The position numbers and the translations under genes were made by a program. Below the pieces are notes generated by a model, which was not told where the DNA came from, ran no database searches, and saw only the letters and a program-made list of their open reading frames with translations. A stretch of 64,000 bases of DNA, taken from contig CAMFII010000002.1 of the NCBI GenBank assembly GCA_945952585.1, forward strand, positions 310,001 through 374,000, in the 5' to 3' direction. This document shows positions 39,885 to 49,199 of the stretch, one piece after another; the stretch's first letter is position 1; the number at the start of each line of letters is the position of its first letter. Origin of the DNA: an uncultured Rhodobacter sp. (lineage in GTDB: Bacteria > Pseudomonadota > Alphaproteobacteria > Rhodobacterales > Rhodobacteraceae).

Positions 39885-39960
39885 CATGGCCCCCATCTGC
39901 GCGCAAATTGTCCGGCGTTATAGTCAAGGTCGGTCCGGGCGCAAGCCGATTCAGGCCTTG

Positions 39961-40722
39961 TCAGCCGCCTGCGGCGTCAAGGTAGCCCTGCGCGATCTCG
40001 CGCAGGCGCGTGCGCCCGAATTCCATACCATGGCCGGGCCACGCTTGCCGGACGTCCATGGTCAGCAGGCGCTCCATCGTCCGGCGATAGGCGGCGCGGT
40101 CGGAGTGGTGGAGGTCGTCGACGAGCCCGCCGTCATAGATGGCGTCGCCGGCGATCAGCAGGCCATTGGCGGCGTCCCACAGGCCGATGCTGCCCGGCGA
40201 ATGACCGGGTAGCTCCAGTATGGTGAAGATCCGGTCGCCAAGGTCGATGCTGTCGCCCTCTGCCAGCGTGCCGGCCAGCACCACCGGGCGGGGGCCGGCG
40301 AAATCTGCCGCGCCGCCCGGAGGAGCTTGGGTGACCAGCGGGCCGGACAGGCGCGGCGGGCCGACGATCAGGCCCGCGAGGCTGTGAATGCCGTAGCCGG
40401 GACCGGCCAGTGTCACCATCGGATCGGCGGCGGCGATCCCTGGCGCCTCGACCGTCGGGGCCAGGACATGGCTAAATTCATGGGCCGATCCGGCATGGTC
40501 TGCATGGCCGTGGGTCAGGACCACCGTCAGATTATCGCGCGCCCCGGGTGGCAAGGCGTCGGAAAGCCGCTCGATCCCGTTCAGCGTATCGACCAGCAGC
40601 CAGCGGTCGCGGCCGCGCAGAAGCCAGGCATTGGCCTGCATGAACTCTGACACGAAGGGTTCGTCGATCCGCCAGATGCCGGGTGCGGTCTCGGTGAAGC
40701 GGAACCAGTCGGAGGGGCGCAT
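39961..40722 (-). CDS. MBL-fold metallo-hydrolase
   Basis: The 253-residue protein is a metallo-beta-lactamase-fold hydrolase with the zinc motif HGHADH at 71-76, LELPGHSPGSIGLWD near 165 with the next His, and LIAGDAIYDGG near 185 with the bridging Asp. The family includes glyoxalase II, lactonases and thioesterases; nothing here decides the substrate. The ATG at 40722 (MRPSDWFRFTETAPGIW) has GGGAG ten bases upstream; the long in-frame extension overlaps the next gene and its terminator. It is downstream of the APC permease in the same direction but separated by a terminator. Confidence 0.85.
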   Translation of the reverse strand: MRPSDWFRFTETAPGIWRIDEPFVSEFMQANAWLLRGRDRWLLVDTLNGIERLSDALPPGARDNLTVVLTHGHADHAGSAHEFSHVLAPTVEAPGIAAADPMVTLAGPGYGIHSLAGLIVGPPRLSGPLVTQAPPGGAADFAGPRPVVLAGTLAEGDSIDLGDRIFTILELPGHSPGSIGLWDAANGLLIAGDAIYDGGLVDDLHHSDRAAYRRTMERLLTMDVRQAWPGHGMEFGRTRLREIAQGYLDAAGG

Positions 40723-40743
40723 GGGCGGATCTCCCAAATGGAA

Positions 40744-40771
40744 AGGGGCGGCCGGGTGACCAGCCGCCCCT
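40744..40771 (-). terminator. Terminator after the APC permease gene
   Basis: A 9-bp stem (AGGGGCGGC at 40744-40752 with GCCGCCCCT at 40763-40771) and ten-base loop lies 19 bases after the permease stop. On the minus strand it is followed by TTCCATTT, consistent with an intrinsic terminator. Confidence 0.75.
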
Positions 40772-40789
40772 GTCAGACTTTCTGCCAGA

Positions 40790-42352
40790 TCAGTTCGCTT
40801 CGCCCACGGCCTTTTCGGCGGCGGCGATGATCGCGGCACGCTTCTTGATCTCCTCGCCGATCGGCGGGCCCTTGAAGCGGCGCTTCTCGACGCCGAACCA
40901 GATCAGCACGGCCAGGACGACGAAGCCGATCACGATCGACAGCACCTTGTCGTTCGGCGGCTGGATGGCGATCCAGAAGATGATCGCCATTGCGACAATC
41001 GACAGCACGCACATCAGCTTGAACAGGCCGCCCGACATCGACCAGGGCCCCGGATGCGGCCATTTCGGGTTGCCGTAGGCGATGAGGCCCGCGACGATCG
41101 GAATGGTGAACGAGGCGAAGAGGAAGATCAGCGTCGAGTTCACGACGATGGTGTAGATGTTGGTCCCACCGATCGAGATGAACTGGGCGAGGATCACGTA
41201 GACGATGCTGAGCACCGTCGCCGTCCAAATCGCGTTGACCGGGGTGCGGAACCGCGGCGACACGGTCGCCAGTGCCTTGGAGCCAATCGGCATGCCGTCA
41301 TCGCGCGAGAAGGCGAAGAGCATCCGGCTGGCCGAGGTCACCGTCGCGAGGCCGCAGAGCAGCTGGGTGATGAGGATGCCGAAGTAGATCAGCAGCTTCA
41401 GTCCGTTCGGCAGGATCGTGTCCATCGTGTTGAAGAACACCATCCAGCCCTGCGCCGCACCGGCCTCCATGTCCGGGATCGCCAGCATGATCGCGCAGAC
41501 CATGATCCAGCCGATCAGCGAGGACCAGAACACTGCCGTGACGATGCCGCGCGGCACGGAATGGGCGGCTTTCACCGTTTCTTCCGAGGTATGCGCCGAG
41601 GCGTCGTAGCCGGTGATCGTGTAGACCGGCAGCAAGAGGCAGAGCAGGAACAGGTTCACCATACTCGTCGATTCCGGGAACACGTTGCCGCCCGCTGCGC
41701 CCGAATAGTTGTGGAAGGTCCACAGACGCGACAGGTCGATCGACGGCGCGAAGAAGAGGCAAGCCAGCACCAGCACCGCAGTCGTCGCGAAGATGATGTA
41801 GCCGGAGATGTCGGTCAGGAACGTCGTCGCCTTGATGCCGATATGGTTGAAGATGGCCTGGATGATCGTGACGATCGCCACGAACCAGACGATCTGGTGC
41901 GGCGTCGATCCGTCAAACCCGAACCAGGGTCCGAAGGTGCCTGCGAAGAAGAACGCCGTCCCGATGTTGATGGCGCCCAGCACGGTGATGAGGCCGAGAA
42001 GGTTGGTCCAGGCGGCGAGCCAGCCCCAGAAGGTGTTCCCCAGGATCGAGGACCAGTGATAGATGCCGCCCGCCGTCGGGAAGGCCGAGGCGATCTGGGC
42101 CATCGCAAGTGCGAAGACCGCAGAGACGCCGCAGCCGACGATCCAGCCGATGCCGGCGCCGGCGCCGCCGATCGAGCCGATCGACTGGGCGAAGGAGTTG
42201 ATGCCCCCCGAAAGGATGCAGATGATCGAGAACGAGATGGCGAAGTTCGAGAACTTCGACATCGAGCGTTGCAGTTCCTGGGCATAGCCCATGCCATGCA
42301 GGACCTTTATGTCCTCATGGCGGTCCTTTTCTGTGTAGTCGTCGGACGACAT
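40790..42352 (-). CDS. APC-family amino acid permease
   Basis: The 520-residue inner-membrane protein has about 12 transmembrane helices and APC-superfamily features: SFSIICILSGGINSFAQSIGSIGGAG in the first helix, AMAQIASAFPTAGGIYHWSS in helix two (consensus amphipathic region), and TGYDASAHTSEETVKAAHSVPRGI in the middle. These match the amino acid/choline transporter subgroup (BAT1/GABA permease-like). The ligand cannot be read from sequence. The ATG at 42352 (MSSDDYTEKDRHED) has GGGGAACC upstream. It diverges from pabB across a 233-bp spacer. Confidence 0.88.
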   Translation of the reverse strand: MSSDDYTEKDRHEDIKVLHGMGYAQELQRSMSKFSNFAISFSIICILSGGINSFAQSIGSIGGAGAGIGWIVGCGVSAVFALAMAQIASAFPTAGGIYHWSSILGNTFWGWLAAWTNLLGLITVLGAINIGTAFFFAGTFGPWFGFDGSTPHQIVWFVAIVTIIQAIFNHIGIKATTFLTDISGYIIFATTAVLVLACLFFAPSIDLSRLWTFHNYSGAAGGNVFPESTSMVNLFLLCLLLPVYTITGYDASAHTSEETVKAAHSVPRGIVTAVFWSSLIGWIMVCAIMLAIPDMEAGAAQGWMVFFNTMDTILPNGLKLLIYFGILITQLLCGLATVTSASRMLFAFSRDDGMPIGSKALATVSPRFRTPVNAIWTATVLSIVYVILAQFISIGGTNIYTIVVNSTLIFLFASFTIPIVAGLIAYGNPKWPHPGPWSMSGGLFKLMCVLSIVAMAIIFWIAIQPPNDKVLSIVIGFVVLAVLIWFGVEKRRFKGPPIGEEIKKRAAIIAAAEKAVGEAN

Positions 42353-42585
42353 TCTGGTTCCCCCTGGTCTGTTCGACGTTCCAGTCAATGTGAAATGGAC
42401 CCGGTTCGAGCCGGGCCTCGCCGCGAGGGAAGCCTGAAACTGGAAGTCTGGCAACTACATATTGTCGAAAGGGGGTTTCGGTTCCGCCGTGGTGTCGCAA
42501 ATATCGCGGTTTGGGTGGGAAACGGGCGGGCCGGAGAATGCCCTGCCCAGGTAGATGCAGCGGTGAAAAAGAGAGGCGATTGGAC

Positions 42586-43728
42586 GTGATCCTGTGTGAG
42601 CATGGCCCGGGTGGACAGCCAGTGGTCTTCGGCCAGCCCGAAGCCGTGATTTCGGCTGTCGACCCGTCGGATCTGCCCGGGGCCTTCGCCGCGCTCGATG
42701 CCGCGCGGGCGCGCGGACGCTGGATTTCCGGCTGGGTCGGATACGAGGCAGGTTACGCCGAGGAGCCTCGGCTTGCCCCGCTCATCCCGGGGGATCGACC
42801 TGTCCCGCTCCTGGTCATGGGGATCTTCGCCGGTCCGGCGGAGGCAGGCCAGGTATTGGCGCAGGCCCGGGTGGAGGCTGCAGATGTGGCGATGTCCGCG
42901 CCCGAGCCGATGATTTCACGCGACAGCTATGATGCGGCGATGGCGCGGCTGAATGCCTATATCATGGCCGGCGACTGCTATCAGGTGAACCTGACCTTCC
43001 CGATGGCATCGTCGCTGGTGCGGGGAACCCCGCTTGGGCTTTATGGTCGGCTCAAGCAGTCCGGGGCGGTCGGGCATGGCGCCTTCGTCGATCTTGGCGT
43101 TGGGCCGGTTGTCGTGTCGCGCTCGCCCGAGCTTTTCTTCCGCCTTGATGCCGGGGGGCGCATCTCGGCCCGCCCGATGAAGGGCACCGCACCGCGCGAC
43201 CCCGATCCAGTGCGCGACATGGAACTGGCGGCCGAGCTTGAGAGCAGCCTCAAGGGTCGGGCCGAGAACCTGATGATCGTCGATCTGCTGCGCAACGACA
43301 TCTCGCGGCTGAGCCGGGTCGGATCGGTCCGGGTGCCGGAGCTATTCCGCATCGAAAGCTATGCGACGGTCCACCAGATGACCTCTCTGATCGAGGGGCA
43401 GCTGATCGGGCAGCCGGGTTTCGGGTCGCTGATGGCGGCGCTGTTCCCTTGCGGCTCGATCACCGGGGCGCCCAAGATCCGCGCGATGCAGATCATCCGC
43501 GAGCTGGAGCCCTTTCCGCGCGGCGTCTATTGCGGAGCGATCGGCTGGATGGCACCGGACGGAACAGCGGATTTCTCGGTGGCGATCCGCACGCTTTCGG
43601 TGTTCCCCGACAGGCGGATCGTGATGAACGTGGGCGGTGGCGTTGTGATGGATTCCACCGCCGAGGGCGAATGGGAGGAGGCGCTGTGGAAGGCGCGCTT
43701 CGTGAAGGCGGCCGTGAGCCGGGGCTGA
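42586..43728 (+). CDS. pabB: Aminodeoxychorismate synthase component I
   Basis: PabB converts chorismate and ammonia to 4-amino-4-deoxychorismate on the way to p-aminobenzoate and folate. The 380-residue chorismate-binding enzyme has GDCYQVNLTFPM near 130, SPELFFRL near 175, RPMKGTAPRDPDP near 190, ENLMIVDLLRNDISR near 225, and the C-terminal CGSITGAPKIRAMQIIRELE near 290-310. The protein lacks the 60-80 N-terminal residues of longer anthranilate synthases but is normal for compact PabB. GTG at 42586 is chosen because GAGAGG precedes it by about ten bases; TTG six bases earlier is possible. The pabC-like gene overlaps its 3-prime end. Confidence 0.9.
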   Translation: MILCEHGPGGQPVVFGQPEAVISAVDPSDLPGAFAALDAARARGRWISGWVGYEAGYAEEPRLAPLIPGDRPVPLLVMGIFAGPAEAGQVLAQARVEAADVAMSAPEPMISRDSYDAAMARLNAYIMAGDCYQVNLTFPMASSLVRGTPLGLYGRLKQSGAVGHGAFVDLGVGPVVVSRSPELFFRLDAGGRISARPMKGTAPRDPDPVRDMELAAELESSLKGRAENLMIVDLLRNDISRLSRVGSVRVPELFRIESYATVHQMTSLIEGQLIGQPGFGSLMAALFPCGSITGAPKIRAMQIIRELEPFPRGVYCGAIGWMAPDGTADFSVAIRTLSVFPDRRIVMNVGGGVVMDSTAEGEWEEALWKARFVKAAVSRG

Positions 43729-44321
43729 AGCTGATCGAGACGCTCGGTTGGGACGGCGCGCGTCTTGTCCGTGGCGAACGCCACCTCGCGCGGCTCGAGC
43801 GGTCTGCCGCTGTGCTCGGCTGGGTTTGCGACGTGGATCAGGCGCGGGCGGCCCTGCTTGACGGGCGCGACGGGCCGGCGCGGTTGCGGCTGACGCTTGA
43901 GGCGTCGGCGCGGATCGAGGTGACCGCAGCCCCTTTGACCCCGGTTTCAGGTCCATGGCGGATCGCTCTCGCGCCGGATCGCCTTGATGCAGACGACCCC
44001 TGGCTTGGAGTGAAGACGACGAAGCGGGCGCTCTACGACCGGGCGAGAGCTTCGCTGGCCGAAGGGGTGGACGAAGTCCTTTTTCTCAACCACCCGGGAG
44101 AGGTCTGCGAGGGCACGATCACGAATGTCTTTCTGGAAAAGGACGGGGGGCTGATCACGCCGCGACGCGGCAGTGGTCTGCTTCCAGGAATCTTGCGCGA
44201 AGAACTGCTCGCGACGGGGAAGGCCCGCGAGGGAGATCTTTCTCCTGCCGATCTTGCGACGGGACAGCTTTGGGTCGGAAATTCCCTGCGTGGTCTTATC
44301 CCGGCCATCTTCCTGGGCTGA
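43686..44321 (+). CDS. pabC: Class IV aminotransferase, PabC-like
   Basis: The 211-residue protein is a short class IV PLP enzyme that most likely acts as aminodeoxychorismate lyase, releasing pyruvate and p-aminobenzoate. Recognisable parts are LIETLGWDGARLVRGERHLARLERSAAVLGW at the N terminus, VKTTKRALYDRA with the PLP lysine region, VDEVLFLNHPGEVCEGTITNVFLEKDG near 130-155, and LLPGILREELLATGKAREG. The GTG start at 43686 lies 43 bases inside pabB and has an excellent ribosome site, GGGAGGAG, four bases before it. This overlap implies tight co-translation with pabB. Confidence 0.88.
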   Translation: MEGALREGGREPGLKLIETLGWDGARLVRGERHLARLERSAAVLGWVCDVDQARAALLDGRDGPARLRLTLEASARIEVTAAPLTPVSGPWRIALAPDRLDADDPWLGVKTTKRALYDRARASLAEGVDEVLFLNHPGEVCEGTITNVFLEKDGGLITPRRGSGLLPGILREELLATGKAREGDLSPADLATGQLWVGNSLRGLIPAIFLG

Positions 44322-44325
44322 CCGA

Positions 44326-45537
44326 TCAGGTCTCCGCGATCGGGCGATAGAGGTAGTCACGGGTCAGGGGGACGGCGCGCTGGTTGCGGGCCAACTGGAA
44401 CTGGAAGACGCATTGGCCGTTGTGGCGGAACGCCATCTCCGACGCGGCCAGATAGTAGCGCCACATCCGGCAGAAGCGATCATCGTAGAGCGCCCGCACC
44501 TTGTCGATGTTCGCCTCGAACCGCCGCCGCCAATGCAGCAGCGTCTCGGCGTAGTGCAGGCGCCAGATCTCTATGTCGGTTGGGTAGAGGCCGACGGCCT
44601 CGATCACCGGCGTGACTTCCGACAGGGCGGGCACATAGCCGCCGGGGAAGATGTACTTGTTGATCCAGGGGCTGGTCCGCCCCGGTGGCGAAGTGCGTCC
44701 GATCGTGTGGATCAGCGCCACGCCATCATCTTTCAGCAGGTCATGCAACTTGGTGAAGTATTCGGTGTAATGCGGCAGGCCGACATGCTCGAACATGCCG
44801 ACAGAGACGATCCGGTCGAACTGTCCCGTGACCTTGCGGTAGTCCTGCAGGCGGATCTCGATACGGTCGGACAGTTCAGCCTCGGCCACCCGGGCGGTTG
44901 CGACGGCATGCTGTTCTTCCGACAGGGTAACGCCAAGCACGTTCGCGCCATAGTCCCGCGCCAAGGTCAGCGCCATGCCACCCCAGCCGCAGCCGATGTC
45001 GAGCACCCGCATTCCGGGCCTCAGCAGCAGCTTGCCGGCAATATGGGCCTTCTTCTGGGCCTGGGCCTGTTCCAGCGTGTCGTCGGGCGTGCGGAAATAG
45101 GCGCAGGAGTATTGCTGGTCCTCATCGAGAAAGAGCCGGTAGAGATCGCCCGAAAGATCGTAGTGATGCGCCACGTTCTGCTGCGACCGGTGGACCGGTG
45201 CCATCTGCTCCAGCCGGCCAAGCACGCGCTGAAGTCGGGCAACCGGAAAGCGCCAGGCCTCGGCGCGACCCTTGCCGACATTGACCGTCAGCAGGGCCAG
45301 AAACCCCGCGACATCGTCGTCGCGCAGGGAAAAGGCGCGGTCCATGTAGCCTTCGCCAAGGCCAAGATCGGGATTGCGCACGATGCGGCGCAAAAGGCCG
45401 GGATCGTGGACCGTCATTTCGGTACTGGGACCGACGCCGTTGCCGAAGCGTCTGGTCGATCCGTCGGGCATGTGCATCACGAGAAGGCCGTCACGCACGA
45501 CGCCCGAGGCGAGCCGTTCGAAAAGCTTGTCCCACAT
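44326..45537 (-). CDS. cfa: Cyclopropane-fatty-acyl-phospholipid synthase family
   Basis: The 403-residue enzyme methylates unsaturated phospholipid acyl chains using S-adenosylmethionine. Motifs are HHYDLSGDLYRLFLDEDQQYSCAYF near 140-165, the SAM-binding VLDIGCGWGGMALTLARDYGANVLGVTLS near 200-230, FDRIVSVGMFEHVG near 260, and YIFPGGYVPALSEV near 305. The C-terminal region (AEMAFRHNGQCVFQFQLAR) is typical. I chose the ATG at 45537 (MWDKLFERLASGVV), the usual family start, though its ribosome site is weak. It diverges from aspS and ends four bases from the convergent pabC-like gene. A methyltransferase acting on other lipids of the family cannot be excluded. Confidence 0.9.
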   Translation of the reverse strand: MWDKLFERLASGVVRDGLLVMHMPDGSTRRFGNGVGPSTEMTVHDPGLLRRIVRNPDLGLGEGYMDRAFSLRDDDVAGFLALLTVNVGKGRAEAWRFPVARLQRVLGRLEQMAPVHRSQQNVAHHYDLSGDLYRLFLDEDQQYSCAYFRTPDDTLEQAQAQKKAHIAGKLLLRPGMRVLDIGCGWGGMALTLARDYGANVLGVTLSEEQHAVATARVAEAELSDRIEIRLQDYRKVTGQFDRIVSVGMFEHVGLPHYTEYFTKLHDLLKDDGVALIHTIGRTSPPGRTSPWINKYIFPGGYVPALSEVTPVIEAVGLYPTDIEIWRLHYAETLLHWRRRFEANIDKVRALYDDRFCRMWRYYLAASEMAFRHNGQCVFQFQLARNQRAVPLTRDYLYRPIAET

Positions 45538-45654
45538 CCCTGCAAGACCGTTTCTTGTCGATTTCAAGCGAAGTCTTAACGACCACAAGTGAACTTTCCA
45601 GTCTAGCCGCGACATTTCCGCACAGAAGCCGACGAGATGTGCGCCGGTGATCGC

Positions 45655-45683
45655 TTGACTTCCCGCCCGTGCCGCTGTGTATC
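45655..45683 (+). promoter_or_regulatory. aspS: Likely aspS promoter
   Basis: TTGACT (45655-45660) and TGTATC (45678-45683) are separated by 17 bp, the optimal spacing for a housekeeping promoter. The -35 box matches the alphaproteobacterial TTGAC consensus well; the -10 box is weak. Transcription would begin near 45690, about 30 bases before the aspS ATG. Confidence 0.5.
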
Positions 45684-45721
45684 GGCGCGACGATGAAAAG
45701 CCTCGGGCCAAGGGGACGACC

Positions 45722-47755
45722 ATGCACGCCTATCGCAGCCACACCTGCGCACAACTGACCAAAGCCAATGTCGGCGAGACGGTGCGCCTTTCGGGCTGGG
45801 TCCACCGGGTGCGCGACCACGGGGGGGTGCTGTTCATCGACCTGCGCGACCATTACGGCATCACGCAGGTGCTGGCCGACAGCGACTCGCCTGCCTTCGC
45901 CGAGATCGAGAAGGTCCGCGCCGAATGGGTGATCTGCATCGATGGCCGGGTAAAGGCGCGCGATGCGTCGCTGGTGAACCCCAAGCTCGCGACGGGCGAG
46001 ATCGAGGTCTATGCGACGGGTATGACCGTGCTGGGCGCGGCGGATGACCTGCCGATGCCGGTTTTCGGCGACGTCGACTACCCCGAGGAGACGCGGCTGA
46101 CCTACCGCTTCCTCGACCTGCGGCGCGAGAAGCTGCACCAGAACATGATGCTGCGCTCGAACGTGGTGCGGTCGATCCGCAACCGCATGTGGGACCAGGG
46201 CTTCAACGAATTCCAGACGCCGATCATCACGGCGTCCTCGCCGGAAGGGGCGCGCGACTTCCTCGTGCCGTCGCGCCTGCATCCGGGCAAGTTCTACGCG
46301 CTGCCGCAGGCGCCGCAGCAGTTCAAACAGCTGATCATGGTCGCGGGGTTCGACCGCTACTTCCAGATCGCGCCCTGCTTCCGCGACGAAGACCCCCGCG
46401 CCGACCGCAGCCCGACCGACTTCTACCAGCTCGACATCGAGATGAGCTTCGTCGAGCAGGAAGACGTCTTCGGCGCCGTCCAGCCGGTGATCCAGGGCCT
46501 GTTCGAGGAATTCCGGCCCGACATGAAGGTGCCGGGCGACTGGCCGCGCATCGCCTATCGCGACTCGATGCTGTGGTATGGCTCGGACAAGCCGGACCTG
46601 CGCAACCCGATCAAGATGCAGGTCGTGAGCGAGCATTTCCGTGGCTCGGGCTTCGCGATCTTCGCCAAGCTTCTGGAGAACGAAGGCACCGAGGTCCGGG
46701 CGATCCCGGCGCCGAAGGGGCCGTCGGGCGAGCCTGTGGGCCGCAAGTTCTGCGACCGGATGAACGCGTTTGCGCAGGCGCAGGGCCTGCCGGGCATGGG
46801 CTACATCTTCTGGCGCGAACGTGATGAAAAGTCGCACAGCGGAGAGGCAGTGCGACGCGCTACCGAACTCAGTGACCTTATTAGTTCTCTTGAAGACTCA
46901 GGTTCGCTTTCTGCATCCGAGGAGTCCGCGTTGGATGCCGCTTGGCAGCAGCTTGCAAAAGCTGCGGAGCACGCGCTTGACGAAGAAAAGGCAGCGTTGA
47001 AGCGCATTAATCTCGCGATCGACACCGGCGACGTGCAAACTGCGCAGCTCCTGCTCGATGCGTACTTCGGTCCCGGTGAAGCGGCCGGTCCGCTGGCCAA
47101 GAACATCGGGCCCGAGCGGACCGAGGCGATCCGCAAGCAACTCGGGCTGGAGATCGGCGACGCGGCCTTCTTCCTTGGCGGCAAGCCCGAGCAGTTCGAG
47201 GCGGTCGCGGGAAAGGCCCGGAACGAGATCGGTCGCGAGTTGGGACTGGCCGAGACGGATACCTTCCGCTTCGCCTGGATCGTGGACTTCCCGATGTACG
47301 AGAAGACCGACGACGGCAAGATCGACTTCAGCCACAACCCCTTCTCGATGCCGCAAGGCGGCATGGAGGCGCTGATGGGCGATCCGCTGAAGGTCCATGC
47401 CTATCAGTACGACCTGGCCTGCAACGGCTACGAGCTGATCTCGGGCGGGATCCGCAACCACAAGCCGGAAATCATGTACCGGGCCTTTGAACTTGCCGGC
47501 TATCCGAACTCGGAAGTGGACAAGCGCTTCGGCGGGATGGTCAAGGCGTTCAAGTACGGCGCACCTCCGCACGGCGGCTGTGCCATGGGCATCGACCGGG
47601 CGGTGATGCTTCTGGCGGACGAGATGAACATCCGCGAGGTCATCATGTTCCCGATGAACCAGCGCGCAGAGGATCTGCTGATGGGCGCGCCGAGCGAGCC
47701 CACGAACGAGCAGCTGCGCGAGTTGCGGCTGCGGGTTCTGCCGAAGGAAGCGTAA
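45722..47755 (+). CDS. aspS: Aspartyl-tRNA synthetase with a large insert
   Basis: AspRS charges tRNA(Asp) (and tRNA(Asn) in species lacking AsnRS). The protein has the OB-fold anticodon domain at 1-110 ([24 protein letters not shown]), the class II core with [25 protein letters not shown] (motif 2), a bacterial GAD domain, and motif 3 near the C terminus ([16 protein letters not shown]). It is 677 residues instead of about 590 because residues 367-451 (46820-47074) form an extra block between YIFWRE and [19 protein letters not shown], inside the GAD domain. The block is helical, rich in Ala, Glu and Leu, keeps the reading frame, and by hand count has about 57% G+C against about 70% just upstream. 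All catalytic motifs remain. The start ATG at 45722 gives [12 protein letters not shown]. Confidence 0.95.
   Translation: MHAYRSHTCAQLTKANVGETVRLSGWVHRVRDHGGVLFIDLRDHYGITQVLADSDSPAFAEIEKVRAEWVICIDGRVKARDASLVNPKLATGEIEVYATGMTVLGAADDLPMPVFGDVDYPEETRLTYRFLDLRREKLHQNMMLRSNVVRSIRNRMWDQGFNEFQTPIITASSPEGARDFLVPSRLHPGKFYALPQAPQQFKQLIMVAGFDRYFQIAPCFRDEDPRADRSPTDFYQLDIEMSFVEQEDVFGAVQPVIQGLFEEFRPDMKVPGDWPRIAYRDSMLWYGSDKPDLRNPIKMQVVSEHFRGSGFAIFAKLLENEGTEVRAIPAPKGPSGEPVGRKFCDRMNAFAQAQGLPGMGYIFWRERDEKSHSGEAVRRATELSDLISSLEDSGSLSASEESALDAAWQQLAKAAEHALDEEKAALKRINLAIDTGDVQTAQLLLDAYFGPGEAAGPLAKNIGPERTEAIRKQLGLEIGDAAFFLGGKPEQFEAVAGKARNEIGRELGLAETDTFRFAWIVDFPMYEKTDDGKIDFSHNPFSMPQGGMEALMGDPLKVHAYQYDLACNGYELISGGIRNHKPEIMYRAFELAGYPNSEVDKRFGGMVKAFKYGAPPHGGCAMGIDRAVMLLADEMNIREVIMFPMNQRAEDLLMGAPSEPTNEQLRELRLRVLPKEA
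46820..47074 (+). other. In-frame inserted segment within aspS
   Basis: These 255 bp encode about 85 residues absent from standard AspRS proteins as I know them, where WRE or WRD is followed within a few residues by EAAGP. The segment begins [19 protein letters not shown] and ends [19 protein letters not shown]. One 60-base line (46861-46920) has only 27 G+C, and codons such as ATT, AGT, TCT and CTT appear that are rare in flanking aspS. No intein motifs, stop codons, or clear terminal repeats are visible. Exact borders are approximate. Confidence 0.75.
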
Positions 47756-47801
47756 GCGGGACGGGCGGATCGTCGCCCGGCCCGGACTGCATTGGATTTG
47801 C

Positions 47802-48317
47802 ATGATGGCCGACGTTCCGCCGCTCTACACCGCTTCGGTTCCGGTGTTTCTGCATTACCTAGACCGCCAGCGCGGCCTCTTGGAGCGGGTCCGCGGGCGG
47901 GAAGAGGTGCTGGGGATGCGGCTTCAGCCCGACATGTTCACCTGCGGCCAGCAGATGGCGACGGCGACCGGCTTTGCCCTGCGCGCGACTTATCCGCTGG
48001 CGGGGCGCGAACAGCCGAAGGTGAGCGACCCGCCGCCCGATCGCGAGGGTCTCCTTGCCCGTCTCGCCGAGGCCGAAGAGGCGCTGCGCGCGCTCGATCC
48101 GGCAGAGTTCGCGGGGGCCGACGTCCGGCGGGTGCGTCACCGGGCCGGATTCGCGGTTCTGGATCAGGATGGCGCGACCTTCCTGCATGTTTTCGGGATG
48201 CCGAACTTCCTGTTCCACAGTTCCATCGCCTTCGCGATCCTGCGGGCGAACGGGATCGAGATCGGCAAGGCCGATTTCGACGGCCAGCACGATTATCCGC
48301 CGGGCTTCCGGTTCTGA
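47802..48317 (+). CDS. DUF1993 (DinB-like) protein
   Basis: The 171-residue protein matches the DUF1993 family: PPLYTASVPVFLHYLDRQRGLLERV near the N terminus, MFTCGQQMATATGFALR near 45-60, and the C-terminal FLHVFGMPNFLFHSSIAFAILRANGIEIGKADF, in which conserved His and Asn residues lie where related DinB-fold proteins bind metal. It is a small cytosolic four-helix protein of unknown role. The gene starts 46 bases after aspS on the same strand and may be co-transcribed. Confidence 0.8.
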   Translation: MMADVPPLYTASVPVFLHYLDRQRGLLERVRGREEVLGMRLQPDMFTCGQQMATATGFALRATYPLAGREQPKVSDPPPDREGLLARLAEAEEALRALDPAEFAGADVRRVRHRAGFAVLDQDGATFLHVFGMPNFLFHSSIAFAILRANGIEIGKADFDGQHDYPPGFRF

Positions 48318-48406
48318 GGCCGTCCTTTCGCGCCGGCTGCGTCGCAAATGGCGTTGAGGACCGGCAATCGGGGCCGCATAACGGCGAGGCAGAGAGGGAG
48401 AGCCGC

Positions 48407-49123
48407 ATGACCGACGACGAACGCCTTGGAACGCCGGTGCCCGGTTTCACCCCGCCGCCGCGCCCGGCGGGCGAGACGCTGACCGGGCGTTATGTCCAGC
48501 TTGAGAAACTGGACGCGGATGCCCATGCGGCCGACCTCTACCGGGCGTTTTCGGGCGATGACTCGCTGTGGGACTACATGCCTTACGGGCCGTTCGGGTC
48601 CTCGGCGCGCTATCACCGCTGGGCCAAGGATTATGAAGGCGCGGCCGATCCGGTGTTCTACGTCGTGCGCGATCTGGTGACGGGGCGCTGCTGTGGTGTC
48701 GCGAGCTTCCTGCGCATCACGCCGGACGCCGGGACCATCGAGGTCGGGCATATCTGCTTCTCGCCCGAACTTCAGGGCACGCGTGGGGCGACCGAGGCCA
48801 TGTACCTGATGATGAAATGGGTCTTCGAGGCGGGCTATCGCCGCTACGAATGGAAGTGCAACGCGCTGAACCTGCCATCGCGGCGCGCGGCCGAGCGGCT
48901 GGGCTTCAGCTATGAGGGCATCTTCCGGCAGGCGGTGGTCATCAAGGGCCGCAACCGCGACACGGCCTGGTTCGCCTGCATCGACAAGGAATGGCCGGCG
49001 TTGAAGGAATGCTACGAGGCGTGGCTGTCGCCGGCCAATTTCGACGCGAAGGGGCGGCAGAAGGAACGGCTGTCGGACCTGACGCGGCTCGTGCGAGTCA
49101 CCTCTGACCCGGCGCTCGGCTAG
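48407..49123 (+). CDS. GNAT-family N-acetyltransferase
   Basis: The 238-residue protein resembles the RimJ/RimL-like branch of GNAT acetyltransferases: LTGRYVQLEKLDADAHAADLY near 25-45, GTIEVGHICFSPELQGTRGATEAMYLMMKW around 110-140 with the acetyl-CoA loop QGTRGA, and the signature NLPSRRAAERLGFSYEGIFRQ near 165-185. The substrate is unknown; family members acetylate protein N termini, polyamines or small amines. The ATG at 48407 follows GAGAGGGAGAGCC. A hairpin and repeat motif follow the stop. Confidence 0.85.
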   Translation: MTDDERLGTPVPGFTPPPRPAGETLTGRYVQLEKLDADAHAADLYRAFSGDDSLWDYMPYGPFGSSARYHRWAKDYEGAADPVFYVVRDLVTGRCCGVASFLRITPDAGTIEVGHICFSPELQGTRGATEAMYLMMKWVFEAGYRRYEWKCNALNLPSRRAAERLGFSYEGIFRQAVVIKGRNRDTAWFACIDKEWPALKECYEAWLSPANFDAKGRQKERLSDLTRLVRVTSDPALG

Positions 49124-49137
49124 GCGGAGAGGTCGGA

Positions 49138-49189
49138 GCGGGGGCCGTCTGCCCCCGCACCCCCGAGGATATTTGCAAGCAGAAAATGA
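49138..49189 (+). terminator. GC hairpin plus AGGATATTTGC repeat motif
   Basis: An 8-bp stem GCGGGGGC with loop CGTCT (49138-49158) is followed by ACCCCCGAGGATATTTGC and AAGCAGAAAATG. It follows the acetyltransferase gene and probably terminates it. The same hairpin-plus-motif composite occurs on the minus strand at 22408-22481. Confidence 0.7.
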
Positions 49190-49199
49190 GGCGGGCCCG

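Noticed and set aside
46820-47074. The aspS insert as an intein or intron
   Set aside because: It is too short for an intein, lacks Cys/Ser at the start and His-Asn at the end, and reads through in frame without intron boundaries; a coding insert fits better.
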